From the NCBI RefSeq assembly GCF_019793465.1, contig NZ_JAILYJ010000007.1:1-64000 (forward strand): DNA of 64,000 nucleotides. Reading direction: 5' to 3'. This document shows positions 50,471 through 59,613 of this stretch, one piece after another. A program made the translations under genes and the position numbers. The notes under the pieces are model-generated. The model worked only from the letters and a program-made list of their open reading frames with translations. It made no database searches and was not told where the DNA came from. Source of the DNA: Rhizobium croatiense. GTDB taxonomy: Bacteria; Pseudomonadota; Alphaproteobacteria; Rhizobiales; Rhizobiaceae. Within the stretch, counting starts at the first letter, position 1, and each line of letters starts with the position of its first letter.

Positions 50471-52730
50471 AAACACTTTCCTTGTCATTGGCTGCGGGAG
50501 CAGCAGGCGTCGGATCCCGGCGTGGCAGATGCACGCGGATCATGGCCCCTCTTCCCCGGTCAAAATCGGCGGGCGCATCGTGCAGCTCGAGCTGCCCGCC
50601 ATGTTCCTCGATGATCTTCTTGACGATGGCGAGGCCAAGGCCTGTGCCCTTCTCGCGCATCGTCATATAGGGCTCCAGAATGCTGTGGCGGTTCTCCACC
50701 GGCAGGCCGCGGCCATTGTCGATCACGTCGACGGTGAAGCGGTCGCGGCCGGCGTCGAGGGCGGCGCGCACGAGAATCTTGCGCTCGTCCCGTTCGCCGC
50801 TCGGGACGGCTTCAATCGCTTCCACCGCATTCTTGATGAGATTGCCGAAGGCCTGGCCAAGCATACGGCTGTCGAACAGGCCCTCCAACGGCTGATCACC
50901 GAAATCCTGCTGGAAGGCGACATGCTGGTTGCCCATCTCGCGCAGGAAGATCGCGTCGCGCAGAATCTCGCGCAGATCGCTCGGCTCCTTGGTCGGCTTT
51001 GGCATGCGGGCGAAGGCGGAGAATTCGTCGACCATGCGGCCGATATCGCCGACCTGGCGGATGATCGTATCGGTGCACTGGTCGAAAACGGTCCGGTCGT
51101 CCTGGTCGATCTGCTTGCCATAGCGTCGCTGGATGCGCTCGGCGGAAAGCTGGATCGGCGTCAGCGGGTTCTTGATCTCATGGGCGATACGCCGTGCGAC
51201 GTCGCCCCAGGCGGTCGAACGCTGGGCGATGACGAGGTCGGTGATGTCATCGAGCGTAATCACGTAGGATTCGCTCATGTCGCGCACTTCCTCGCGGGTG
51301 ACCTGGACGCTCAGCGTCCTGACCGTGCCGCCGCGCACCAGCGCGATCTGCTTGCGGAAATCGCCGCGATGGCGCACCGCCGCCTCGGTCAGCACCTGAT
51401 CGACCTCCGGCGCAATGTCTCCCAGCTGCTTGCCGAGCATCGCGTCGGCCGACAATGACATCAGCGTCTCGGCCGAACTGTTGACGATGGCGATGCGTCG
51501 GTCCTGCTCGACGCCGATGACGGCGGCGGTAACACCCGAGAGCACCGCCTCGATGAAGCGCCGGCGGTCGTCGACCTCATCCTTGGCCTCGAGGATCTCG
51601 TCGCGCTGGGTGCGGATTTCCGAGATCATCTTGTTGAAGGTGCGCGACAGATTGGCGACGTCGCCATCGACGGCATGCACCGGCACGACGATATCCATAT
51701 TGCCCGAGGCGACGCTGTCGGCGGCGGTGATCAGCAGCCGGATCGGCCGGACGATGCGGTCGGCGACGGCGATTGCCGTCCAGATCGCTGCCAAGAGCAC
51801 GATGAGGGCGAAGCCGATGTATAGAACCGCGAAGGCGACCTGCAGCGAGAAACGATTGGCCTCCATCGAGCGGTATTCGGTGGCGTTCTCCTCCATCATG
51901 CGCATGGCGCCCATGACCTTGGGATCGACCGCGCGCACCGTATAGAGGAAGGTGCCCTGGATGGCATCGAGCTTGATGATGGCGCCGACAAGGTTGGTGA
52001 CGCCGGGCGGGATCAGCGTCGGCTGGCCCGCCGCCGCCTTTTGCAGCGCGTCCTGCGGAATGGCCGGCAACGGTTTTTCCGTGGTGATATCGGCTTGGAC
52101 GACCACCGAACCGTCGCTTTCGACCAGGAAGGCGCCGAGCAGGCCGCGCCCCCTCGCCTGTCGCGTCATCAACTCGGCGAAGCCCGTCCTGTCGAGACTG
52201 TAGAGGGCGCGGTTGCGCTCCAGGTCGTTGGCCATGGAAACCGTCTGCCCCTGCAGGTAGCTGGCGTTCTCCATCATGTAGGCCTGGCCGATATTGCGCG
52301 ATGAGCTGACGATCGACTGGGTGCGCAGCGCAAACCAGCGGTCGAGGCCGGCATTCAGCGTAATACTGGCGAAGATGGCGACGAGGATCGCCGGCGTGAT
52401 CGCGACGATCGAGAAGAGCACGACGATGCGGATATGCAGGCGTGCGGCCGCGCGACCACGTGTGCGCGCCTTGAGCAGCCTTGCCACCTCGCGGCCGATC
52501 AGCGCCAGCAGCGTCAGCACGAAGAAGGAATTGACGATGACCGAGGTGATGACGACATGCGAGGTCGGCGCAATCGGCGTCAGGCCCAGCAGTATGAAAA
52601 GTGTGATCGTGGCGCAGAGAAGCGCGCCGCCGGCGAGCACGAGGCCGGGCACGGCAAAGAGGGCGCGGCGATCGGTCACCGTCGTCACCGCCTCGCCCGC
52701 CGCCGCCGGCGCTACCCCATCCTGCGTCAT
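50460..52730 (-). CDS. ntrY: Nitrogen sensor histidine kinase NtrY
   Basis: This 756-aa membrane kinase has three N-terminal spans (PGLVLAGGALLCATITLFIL, VVITSVIVNSFFVLTLLALI, IVVLFSIVAITPAILVAIFA), a periplasmic sensor and a further span (FAVLYIGFALIVLLAAIWTA). A HAMP domain follows (IRPIRLLITAADSVASGNMD), then a PAS domain, the HisKA box [20 protein letters not shown] with the phosphorylated His, and an ATPase domain (VEAIEAVPSGERD, VIDNGRGLPVENR, GTGLGLAIVKKIIEEHGG). It passes phosphate to NtrX. Its promoter must lie in 52731-52948, since the usual upstream neighbour ntrC is displaced by about 4.3 kb here. Confidence 0.95.
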   Translation of the reverse strand: MTQDGVAPAAAGEAVTTVTDRRALFAVPGLVLAGGALLCATITLFILLGLTPIAPTSHVVITSVIVNSFFVLTLLALIGREVARLLKARTRGRAAARLHIRIVVLFSIVAITPAILVAIFASITLNAGLDRWFALRTQSIVSSSRNIGQAYMMENASYLQGQTVSMANDLERNRALYSLDRTGFAELMTRQARGRGLLGAFLVESDGSVVVQADITTEKPLPAIPQDALQKAAAGQPTLIPPGVTNLVGAIIKLDAIQGTFLYTVRAVDPKVMGAMRMMEENATEYRSMEANRFSLQVAFAVLYIGFALIVLLAAIWTAIAVADRIVRPIRLLITAADSVASGNMDIVVPVHAVDGDVANLSRTFNKMISEIRTQRDEILEAKDEVDDRRRFIEAVLSGVTAAVIGVEQDRRIAIVNSSAETLMSLSADAMLGKQLGDIAPEVDQVLTEAAVRHRGDFRKQIALVRGGTVRTLSVQVTREEVRDMSESYVITLDDITDLVIAQRSTAWGDVARRIAHEIKNPLTPIQLSAERIQRRYGKQIDQDDRTVFDQCTDTIIRQVGDIGRMVDEFSAFARMPKPTKEPSDLREILRDAIFLREMGNQHVAFQQDFGDQPLEGLFDSRMLGQAFGNLIKNAVEAIEAVPSGERDERKILVRAALDAGRDRFTVDVIDNGRGLPVENRHSILEPYMTMREKGTGLGLAIVKKIIEEHGGQLELHDAPADFDRGRGAMIRVHLPRRDPTPAAPAANDKESVYGL

Positions 52731-52948
52731 TCGGCCTCTCTTCAGGCGGCACCCGCCGCCCTGCCCTCAATCGAAACCAAACAACGCCGGCTTAAGAAAG
52801 CCAGCGTCGGAACGACTCGATCGGGAGCGAAATGTCCAAAACCCTTGCGTGACCTTTAAGCAACGCATTGTGGCGAAAATGCAACGCGCCTTGTCACGTT
52901 GTCAAGCTCCGGTGGAGCCCCGCCTCGGACACTTTTGCGCGACACGCG

Positions 52949-53938
52949 TCAGAATCGACGTGGACCTTCCGGCTTGTTTCCAACAATCGCATCGATCCGC
53001 TCCATCACCTCAGGTGTCATCTTGTGCCGGTGCGAGAGGGCCGCGAGGTTGTCCTGCAGCTGGCTGGCACGTGAGGCGCCGAGAATGACTGTGGAGACGT
53101 TCGGATTGGTGAGGCACCAAAGAAGGGCGAGATGGGTGATCGACAAGCCGATCTCATCGGCGAGTTTTGCGAGCTGGCCGACCTGTTGGAGCTGGGCACG
53201 GCCGGCGTCGCTCGACCACTTCTCCTTCAGCCATTCATAGCCGGGCAGGTTCATGCGGCTGTCGGCCGGTAGGCCATTATTGTATTTGCCGGTCAGGACG
53301 CCCGAGGCGAGCGGCGACCAGATGGTGGTGCCGAGGCCGATAAGGTCATAGAGCGGCAGATAATCGGATTCGACCTTCTGGCGCTCGAAGATGTTGTACT
53401 GCGGCTGCTCCATCGTCGGCGGCGTGATGCGCAGGTCCCGGGCCACGGCGTAGGCTTCCGTCAGCTGCTGCGCCGACCATTCCGACGTCCCCCAATAGAG
53501 CACCTTGCCCTGGGCGACGAGATCGTGCATCGCCCGGACCGTTTCCTCGATCGGCGTATCGATGTCCGGGCGATGGCAGAAGTAGAGGTCGAGATAGTCG
53601 ACCTGAAGCCGCTTGAGCGCCGCATGGCAGGCGTCGGTCACATGCTTGCGCGACAGGCCGCGCTGCGTCGGTTTCTCCCCTCCCCAGAAGACCTTGCTGG
53701 AGACGACGAAGCTGTCGCGGCTCCAACCGAGCGACTTCAGCGCCTCGCCCATGACGAGCTCGGACTTGCCGCTTTCGTATCCTTCGGCATTGTCGAAGAA
53801 GTTCACCCCGTTGTCGTAGGCAAGCTTCATCAGCTCGACGGCGTCACCGCCGTTCACCTGCTTGCCGAACGTGACCCATGAGCCGAAGGAGAACTCGCTC
53901 ACCTGCAGGCCCGACTTTCCCAAACGACGATATTCCAT
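52949..53938 (-). CDS. Aldo/keto reductase (voltage-gated K+ channel beta-subunit / YghZ type)
   Basis: This 329-aa NADPH-dependent reductase has the AKR fold: YRRLGKSGLQVSEFSFGSWV, the catalytic Asp and Tyr in GVNFFDNAEGYESGKSELVM, Lys in FVVSSKVFWGGEKPTQRGLS, and His in LDLYFCHRPDIDTPIEETVR. The end, SPLASGVLTGKYNNGLPADS and VILGASRASQLQDNLAA, fits the AKR6/AKR14 group. Adjacent ATGs (53938, 53941) follow GGAG. It lies between ntrY and the candidate sRNA, so it seems part of the extra DNA separating ntrC from ntrY. Confidence 0.93.
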   Translation of the reverse strand: MEYRRLGKSGLQVSEFSFGSWVTFGKQVNGGDAVELMKLAYDNGVNFFDNAEGYESGKSELVMGEALKSLGWSRDSFVVSSKVFWGGEKPTQRGLSRKHVTDACHAALKRLQVDYLDLYFCHRPDIDTPIEETVRAMHDLVAQGKVLYWGTSEWSAQQLTEAYAVARDLRITPPTMEQPQYNIFERQKVESDYLPLYDLIGLGTTIWSPLASGVLTGKYNNGLPADSRMNLPGYEWLKEKWSSDAGRAQLQQVGQLAKLADEIGLSITHLALLWCLTNPNVSTVILGASRASQLQDNLAALSHRHKMTPEVMERIDAIVGNKPEGPRRF

Positions 53939-54099
53939 CATCCAACTCCCAGACGTTATGACATGTGCGGGGCAACCGGCGTCGACGGCGCACGAGCGAT
54001 CCGCGTAATCTATGGCATGAACAAAGATATACGAGGCTTAGCCCCCAAATCGACCGGCATGAAACACAATGTCGCAGCTCGCGTCAGCCCGGCTCGTAA

Positions 54100-54136
54100 A
54101 GAAAAAGGGCGCTCCGCGACTTAAGTCGGGGCGCCC
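54100..54136 (-). terminator. Strong Rho-independent terminator on the minus strand
   Basis: GGGCGC (54107-54112) pairs with GCGCCC (54131-54136), with the perfect inner palindrome GACTTAAGTC (54118-54127). On the minus strand the stem is followed by TTTTTCTTT. No protein gene ends at this hairpin, so an RNA transcript is implied. It isolates the aldo/keto reductase gene from upstream transcription. Confidence 0.8.
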
Positions 54137-54240
54137 ATGGCATGCGGTCGAGGACAGTTGCGGCGGAAATCGACAGCAGCAACGGCAGATGAAGAGATTC
54201 GGAACGGATAGGCAACATGGAAGCGAAATTAAGGAGGTTG
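54100..54240 (-). ncRNA. Candidate small RNA ending at the 54100 terminator
   Basis: Reading the minus strand from about 54240, the sequence has a pyrimidine-rich, anti-Shine-Dalgarno-like start (CAACCTCCTTAATTTCGC) and then long unstructured C/T-rich stretches before the terminator hairpin. This layout (exposed CCUCC, then a 3' intrinsic terminator with U tail) is typical of Hfq-dependent trans-acting sRNAs in rhizobia. No promoter could be fixed, so the 5' end is a guess. It could instead be a read-through tail from the ntrC fragment. Confidence 0.35.
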
Positions 54241-54272
54241 TGGCCGGTCGATCGGCCCATGTCATCCACCTG

Positions 54273-54292
54273 TTATCCACAGCTTATCCACA
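54273..54292. promoter_or_regulatory. Two perfect DnaA boxes in tandem
   Basis: TTATCCACA occurs at 54273-54281 and again at 54284-54292, 11 bp apart in the same orientation, preceded by a degenerate copy TCATCCACC at 54262-54270, also at 11-bp spacing. One helical turn of spacing suits cooperative DnaA binding. It could regulate the RNA/gene on the minus strand or titrate DnaA. Confidence 0.6.
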
Positions 54293-54509
54293 GGCGCGGC
54301 GGCGACGACCGCAGCAACTTCAAAGACATTTGCCCGGCGGCAAACAATAGCTCGCAAATACTATGTGACCATCGAATGACACTGCGCTTTTGTTTGCGGG
54401 CGCAGATACAAACCGCGATCCGGCTCGGATAGATTTACTCTGTTCCCGACCGTGGCGGCGGATACCGGGAGGAGGAGGCGGTGGGCCAACGAGGGGCTCA
54501 CCGCCTTTT

Positions 54510-54728
54510 TCAGGCGGTGAGGGAGCTTCTATAAACAGAGACGCCCAATTCCCTGATTTTCTTGCGCAACGTGTTGCGGTTGAGGCCGAGAAGATCGGCC
54601 GCCTTGATCTGATTGCCGCGCGTTGCTGTGAGCGCAGCGAGAATCAGCGGATATTCCATCTCGGTCAGCACGCGGTCATAGAGGCCGGGCGGCGGCAGAT
54701 TGTCCCCGAAGCCTGCGAAGTAGCACAG
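54510..54728 (-). pseudogene. Duplicate of the ntrC 3' end (about 70 codons, in frame)
   Basis: On the minus strand the frame reads [60 protein letters not shown] and LTA stop. This is nearly identical to the end of the intact NtrC encoded at 57011-58462. About nine in ten bases match by eye, and most changes are synonymous, so the copy diverged while the frame was kept. Homology to the intact gene ends near 54726, after which the sequence is unrelated. It has no start codon and is a remnant of a gene end. Confidence 0.9.
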
Positions 54729-54827
54729 GCAGTTTGATCCAACGCAACGCTTGAACCCGGTATTCAGCGTATCCCTAAGAGCAGCTCCATAGTCATGGAG
54801 GATAATGGCTCAAAGAGGAGATGCAGA

Positions 54828-55211
54828 ATGTCCATGTTCAGACTGCCAACTATCGCTCTGCTGGCCTTGCTCGGTGCCGCCGGTGCCATGGGCATCGCGT
54901 CCGCCCAGACGAAAAGTCCAGACTCGGCTCATTCGGAGGCTAAGCCCGCGGCCGAAGGATCGGAAATGATGCCCGGCATGATGGGCCGCAACATGATGTC
55001 ATCGGACATGAATGAAGGAATGCGCATGATGGGGCCAATGCGCGGTCATATGATGAAGATCATGTTCGTCGTCGCCGATACTGATGGGGACGGCGCAATT
55101 TCTTTCCAAGAGTTGACCGCAATCCACAAACGCGTCTTCGAGGCGGTCGACGCAAACGATCACCGCAAAGTCACACCTGAAGAAATGCAGGCGTTTATGC
55201 AGAACATGTGA
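54828..55211 (+). CDS. Exported Met-rich EF-hand protein
   Basis: This 127-aa periplasmic protein has the signal peptide FRLPTIALLALLGAAGAMGI, cleaved near ASA-QT. A methionine-rich segment follows (EMMPGMMGRNMMSSDMNEGM, RMMGPMRGHMMKIM), then one good EF-hand loop DTDGDGAISFQE and a second, degenerate one DANDHRKVTPEE. Met clusters bind Cu(I)/Ag(I), and EF-hands bind calcium, so a metal-sensing or buffering role in the periplasm is likely. AGAGGAG at 54814-54820 sets the start. It is the first gene in the segment placed between the two ntrC 3' ends. Confidence 0.8.
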   Translation: MSMFRLPTIALLALLGAAGAMGIASAQTKSPDSAHSEAKPAAEGSEMMPGMMGRNMMSSDMNEGMRMMGPMRGHMMKIMFVVADTDGDGAISFQELTAIHKRVFEAVDANDHRKVTPEEMQAFMQNM

Positions 55212-55417
55212 CCGGCAGGCTCGGCATTTGCCACCCCATGTGAGCAGCCACCACCAACTCCAGGTGCGCAGCTCCTTCGGGGCTTGCCTTACGCGGCGGC
55301 GCCGTGCCGAGGCCAGAGAAACCGGAGCGCCGGCAATTGCGTTATATCAATGCCGACTTGCGACGAATGGAGATAGATCATTGCGATCGCGGCGGTCCGC
55401 GAGACATGGAGCAGGAC

Positions 55418-56251
55418 ATGACGGCACAATATTTTCTCCCGCTATCAACATATCCCGATTCAAGTTCAGGACTGATCATTTCGAACGCTGTAGCGTTTGC
55501 TGGGCACTATCGTGCAACTCTTCACGCCTGCGCGCTAAGGGTCGGGATTCCGCATATTCCCAACGCCTGGTCGTCGTTGCTGCTCGATACTCCAAAGATG
55601 ATCGAGCATGCCGAGACTCTGAGCCGTGATCGTGCCGAAACGCTGATTGCAGCAGCGACCAACCTCGCAGCGAACGCCAAGGTTGAATTATCTTCCCGAA
55701 CGGTCAAGACCACCTTGCCTCTATTGCACGAGACGGCAGCCACGGAAGCACGCTTCTTCGATCTGGCCATTCTCGAATGTGTCGCGGACGTTCCAGACAC
55801 CCGTATTGTCGCCGAAGCGGTCCTATTCGGCTCCGGCCGGCCGGCCGTCATCTTGCCCAACAAGACCCTTGCAGGCCCAATCGACCATCTGGTCATCGCC
55901 TGGGACGGAAGCCGTGCCGCAGCTCGGGCCGTCAGCGATGCAAACCCATTCATTCACAAGGCCAAGCGGGTTTCGGTCCTATCCCTGACGGGCGAAAAAC
56001 CGGTGCCGGAAACAACCGGGGCGCATCTCGCTGAGATCTTGGTTTCGACCGGCGTCAATGCAAGCGCAACGGTCGCTCGCTTTACGTCGTCATCGATCGG
56101 TCAGAGCATTCAACAAACAGCACTGGAACTGAGCGCCGATATGCTGGTCATGGGAGGATTTGGACACTCGAGATTGCGAGATTTCGTTCTGGGTGGAGCA
56201 ACCGATGGCGTCTTGGAAAAGCCTCTGCTCCCGGTGCTCATGTCACATTGA
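55418..56251 (+). CDS. Universal stress protein (UspA family)
   Basis: This 277-aa protein contains two Usp folds. The N-terminal one is degenerate (ISNAVAFAGHYRATLHACAL). The C-terminal one has DHLVIAWDGSRAAARAVSDA, VSVLSLTGEKPVPETTG and the ATP-binding end DMLVMGGFGHSRLRDFVLGG followed by ATDGVLEKPLLPVLMSH. GGAG at 55408-55411 favours ATG 55418 over earlier ATGs. Such tandem Usp proteins occur with oxygen- or stress-regulated genes in rhizobia. It follows the EF-hand gene by 206 bp on the same strand. Confidence 0.88.
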   Translation: MTAQYFLPLSTYPDSSSGLIISNAVAFAGHYRATLHACALRVGIPHIPNAWSSLLLDTPKMIEHAETLSRDRAETLIAAATNLAANAKVELSSRTVKTTLPLLHETAATEARFFDLAILECVADVPDTRIVAEAVLFGSGRPAVILPNKTLAGPIDHLVIAWDGSRAAARAVSDANPFIHKAKRVSVLSLTGEKPVPETTGAHLAEILVSTGVNASATVARFTSSSIGQSIQQTALELSADMLVMGGFGHSRLRDFVLGGATDGVLEKPLLPVLMSH

Positions 56252-56510
56252 AGGAAACTGCCCGCATGGGTCTGTGACCTGTTTCCGCCCGTTTCCGAGT
56301 CATAGCCGCCGGCGACGCCACGCTAAAACAGTATCCTGCAGTTGGCTCTTCGGACAAGGAAGCCTGGACACTCGCGGATCGAAAGCTACCTTGATTCGGA
56401 TCAATGCGACGGACGCCCGACACGCCTAGCTTTGCCGCTTCCCGTCAGGGTCGAAATTCCCAGTAGAACACGGTGTCGGTCGCGAACATAAGGCCGGCTG
56501 GAGAGCGATC

Positions 56511-56861
56511 ATGCAGAAGCAATCCTCCTCGCAAACGAGGCAGCATATCGAAAAGTACAAGGCGATCCTTGACCAACGCCGGCGCGAGCTGGAAACCCGC
56601 CTGCAAGCGATCGAGGATGATTTCGAAGAGCCTCGGAACCCTGACGATGATGATCGTGCCACAGAGCGAAATAACGATGAAGTCCTGGAAGAACTCGGCG
56701 AGGCTGGACAAAAGGAGCTCCTCGCCGTCCAAGCGGCATTGGACCGGATTGAAGCCGGAACTTTTGGCACATGTGTGAAATGCGGCAAGCCGATCGGCGA
56801 GAAGAGGCTTGACGCCGTCCCCCACACACCTTTCTGTCAGTCTTGCGCTCAGTCGTTTTGA
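56511..56861 (+). CDS. DksA/TraR family C4-type zinc finger protein
   Basis: This 116-aa protein has a coiled-coil start (HIEKYKAILDQRRRELETRL), an acidic turn EEPRNPDDDDRATERNNDEV, and the four zinc-binding Cys in TCVKCGKPIGEKRL and PFCQSCAQSF. The family enters the RNA-polymerase secondary channel and modulates stringent control with ppGpp; short members like this (about 115 aa) are often carried on accessory DNA. The start at 56511 has GGAG in front. It is the third gene of the stress-like group EF-hand/Usp/DksA. Confidence 0.9.
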   Translation: MQKQSSSQTRQHIEKYKAILDQRRRELETRLQAIEDDFEEPRNPDDDDRATERNNDEVLEELGEAGQKELLAVQAALDRIEAGTFGTCVKCGKPIGEKRLDAVPHTPFCQSCAQSF

Positions 56862-57010
56862 AACCTGAGTTGCAAGGTCACCATGCTCATGAAGCGCTTG
56901 GCCAGCTCATCAGCCGGCGCGTGCCCTGATGAGCCATTCATGAGCGTTATCGCGACCGGAAGGATGCGCCTTCGACGTCCCTCCGCAGCACCGTGCAAGC
57001 CCGAACACGC

Positions 57011-58462
57011 TCAGGCGGTGCGGGAGCTTCTGTAAACAGAGACGCCCAATTCCCTGATTTTCTTGCGCAACGTGTTGCGGTTGAGGCCGAGAAGATCGGC
57101 CGCCTTGATCTGATTGCCGCGCGTTGCCGTGAGCGCCGCGAGGATCAGCGGATATTCCATTTCGGTCAGCACCCGGTCATAGAGACCCGGCGGCGGCAGG
57201 TTTTCGCCGAAGCTGGCGAAATAGGTGCGCATGTTCTCCTCGACGGCCTGGGCGATCGTCATCGAGCCGTTGCGGATCGGCCCCTTGTCGATCGGGCTGT
57301 CGGGTACGTCGGAGCGCAGTTCGGCATCGATGATCTCGCGGCTGATGACATCCTGCGGATAGAGCGCCATCAGGCGGCGGATGAGATTTTCCAGCTCGCG
57401 CACATTGCCCGGCCAGGCATAGGCCTTCATCAGTTCCAGCGCCTCCTGATCGAAGCGTTTGGAGCCGAGGCCTTCCTTTTCGGCCTGCTGGATGAAATGC
57501 CGCACGAGATCGGGAATGTCCTCGGCGCGGTCGCGCAGCGGCGGCAGGCGCAGCGGCACGACATTCAGGCGGTAGTAAAGATCCTCGCGGAAGAGGCCCT
57601 GGTTGATCGCCTGCTTCAGATCCTTGTTGGTGGCGGCGACGATGCGCACATCGGTGCGGATCGGCGTGCGGCCGCCGACGGTGGTGTATTCGCCCTGCTG
57701 CAGCACGCGCAGGAGCCGGGTCTGCGCATCCATTGGCATGTCGCCGATTTCATCGAGAAACAGCGTGCCGCCTTCTGCCTGTTCGAAACGTCCGGTCGAG
57801 CGGGTCTGCGCGCCGGTGAAGGCGCCTTTCTCATGGCCGAAGAGCTCGGATTCGATCAGGTCGCGCGGGATGGCCGCCATGTTGATCGCGACGAAGGGGC
57901 CGTTGCGGCGCTTGCCGTAATCATGCAGCGCGCGGGCGACAAGCTCCTTGCCGGTGCCGGATTCGCCGGTGATCATCAGCGTCAGGTCCGTCTGCATCAG
58001 GCGGGCGAGCACGCGGTAGATTTCCTGCATTGCCGCCGAGCGGCCGACGAGCGGCATGCCGTCTTGCATATCCTCTTCGAGCTTGGCGGGCTTGCGCTTC
58101 GGCTCGGCGAGCGCCCGACCGATAATGCCGATCAGCTCGGTCAGGTCGAAGGGCTTCGGCAGATAGTCGTACGCCCCCTTCTCGGAAGCTTTGATCGCCG
58201 TCATGAAGGTGTTCTGCGCGCTCATGACGAGCACCGGAAGATCCGGACGCGCCTTCTTGATGCGCGGCAACAGGTCGAAGGCGTTTTCGTCAGGCATCAC
58301 CACGTCGGTGACGACAAGATCGCCCTCGCCCGCCGAAATCCAGCGCCAGAGGGTAGCGGCGTTGGAGGTGATGCGCACATCATAGCCGGCGCGGCTCAAA
58401 GCCTGGTTGAGCACGGTCCGGATGGCCGCATCATCATCTGCAACGAGGATCGTGGCTGTCAT
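57011..58462 (-). CDS. ntrC: Nitrogen regulation response regulator NtrC
   Basis: This 483-aa sigma-54 activator controls glnA, glnII, nitrate and ammonium genes. The receiver has [20 protein letters not shown] with phospho-Asp53 in [17 protein letters not shown]. The AAA+ domain has Walker [20 protein letters not shown] (about 166-173), the sigma-54 loop GAFTGA (about 213-218) and [20 protein letters not shown]. The C-terminal Fis-type helix-turn-helix includes [20 protein letters not shown]. It overlaps ntrB by 4 bp. Its 3' end is duplicated at 54510-54728, and ntrY does not follow directly as it does in relatives. Confidence 0.97.
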   Translation of the reverse strand: MTATILVADDDAAIRTVLNQALSRAGYDVRITSNAATLWRWISAGEGDLVVTDVVMPDENAFDLLPRIKKARPDLPVLVMSAQNTFMTAIKASEKGAYDYLPKPFDLTELIGIIGRALAEPKRKPAKLEEDMQDGMPLVGRSAAMQEIYRVLARLMQTDLTLMITGESGTGKELVARALHDYGKRRNGPFVAINMAAIPRDLIESELFGHEKGAFTGAQTRSTGRFEQAEGGTLFLDEIGDMPMDAQTRLLRVLQQGEYTTVGGRTPIRTDVRIVAATNKDLKQAINQGLFREDLYYRLNVVPLRLPPLRDRAEDIPDLVRHFIQQAEKEGLGSKRFDQEALELMKAYAWPGNVRELENLIRRLMALYPQDVISREIIDAELRSDVPDSPIDKGPIRNGSMTIAQAVEENMRTYFASFGENLPPPGLYDRVLTEMEYPLILAALTATRGNQIKAADLLGLNRNTLRKKIRELGVSVYRSSRTA

Positions 58463-59613
58463 CGAGAAGGTCCTGTCGAGCTTACGGAAGAAGCATCCTC
58501 GAGCGAAACGTCCTTCGACGCCGGCATGAGAACGCGGAAAGTCGTGCGGCTGTTCTGGCTGTCGCATTCGATGATGCCGCCGTGATCACCGATGATCTTG
58601 GCGACCAGCGCCAGGCCGAGACCGCTGCCGTTCGTCTTGGTGGTGATGAAGGGATCGAAGAGATGCGGCAGCAGATCGGCGGGAACGCCGGGGCCGTTGT
58701 CGTGGACGCAGAACTCCAACGGCAGCGAGATCTTTTCGCGCGTGCCGGCGACGGAAAGGCGGATGCCGGGGCGATAGGCGGTCGTCAGCATGATCTCGCC
58801 GTCCGGCCGGTCGCCGACCGCTTCGGCGGCGTTCTTCACCAGATTGAGGAAGACCTGGACGAGCTGGTCGCGATTGGCATAGACGGCCGGCAGCGACGGA
58901 TCATAACTCTCGGTCACGCGGATGTTGCGGGCAAAACCGGCCTTGGCGACGGCCTTCACGTGATCGAGCACGGAATGGATATTGACCGGCATGCGGTCGA
59001 CCGGGCGTTCGTCGGAAAAGACTTCCATGCGGTCGACCAGCGAGACGATGCGGTCGGTTTCGTCGCAGATCAGCCGGGTCAACGCCCGGTCGTCGTCGAC
59101 CGCGGACTGTTCGAGCAGCTGGGCGGCGCCGCGGATGCCGGAGAGCGGATTCTTGATCTCATGCGCCAGCATCGAAGCGAGGCCGGTCACCGAGCGGGCA
59201 GCGGCGCGATGCGTCAACTGCCGGTCGATTTTGTCGGCCATCGATCGTTCCTGGAAGACGATGACGACGGCGCCGGGCTCGCTGATCACGGGGGCGACAT
59301 AGAGGTCAACGAGCTTGTCCTGACCGAGCCGTGGCGAGCTCAGATCGACGCGATATTCATTGACCGGCGCCTTGCGCTCGCGCACCTGATCGATCAGGGC
59401 AAGCAGCGGACTGCCGAAGGGGATGAAGGTCGAGATCCGGTATCGCGCCAGATGCGAGGCGCTGGCGCCGAAAAAGGCCTCCGCCTCCCAATTGGCGAAA
59501 GCGACGAAGCCGGATTCGTCCACCATGACGACCGGGTTCTGGATGGCGTTCAGCACGGCCATGGCGACGGTTCCGCCGGTCTGATCGGGCGGAGATATCG
59601 TATCCTTCGTCAT
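58459..59613 (-). CDS. ntrB: Nitrogen sensor histidine kinase NtrB
   Basis: This 384-aa soluble kinase/phosphatase acts on NtrC under PII (GlnB) control. The N-terminal PAS domain is [20 protein letters not shown]. The HisKA box is [20 protein letters not shown] with the phosphorylated His. The ATPase part has [40 protein letters not shown] and [20 protein letters not shown]. It overlaps dusB and ntrC by 4 bp each, so the three are translationally coupled. No membrane span is present, as expected. Confidence 0.96.
   Translation of the reverse strand: MTKDTISPPDQTGGTVAMAVLNAIQNPVVMVDESGFVAFANWEAEAFFGASASHLARYRISTFIPFGSPLLALIDQVRERKAPVNEYRVDLSSPRLGQDKLVDLYVAPVISEPGAVVIVFQERSMADKIDRQLTHRAAARSVTGLASMLAHEIKNPLSGIRGAAQLLEQSAVDDDRALTRLICDETDRIVSLVDRMEVFSDERPVDRMPVNIHSVLDHVKAVAKAGFARNIRVTESYDPSLPAVYANRDQLVQVFLNLVKNAAEAVGDRPDGEIMLTTAYRPGIRLSVAGTREKISLPLEFCVHDNGPGVPADLLPHLFDPFITTKTNGSGLGLALVAKIIGDHGGIIECDSQNSRTTFRVLMPASKDVSLEDASSVSSTGPSR

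Larger units (their letters stand above)
53939..54509. other. 571-bp region without a protein gene: terminator, candidate sRNA, DnaA boxes
   Basis: Beyond the aldo/keto reductase start the sequence holds a minus-strand intrinsic terminator (54100-54136), a possible small RNA before it, two DnaA boxes (54273-54292) and, at 54489-54519, the inverted repeat CTCACCGCC/GGCGGTGAG overlapping the stop codon of the ntrC fragment. Open frames here have no ribosome sites or known motifs. Confidence 0.5.

Noticed and set aside
56993..58585. Plus-strand open frame of 530 codons opposite ntrC
   Set aside because: NtrC on the minus strand explains the region completely. The same shadow peptide reappears opposite the ntrC fragment at 54510, which only reflects the duplication.
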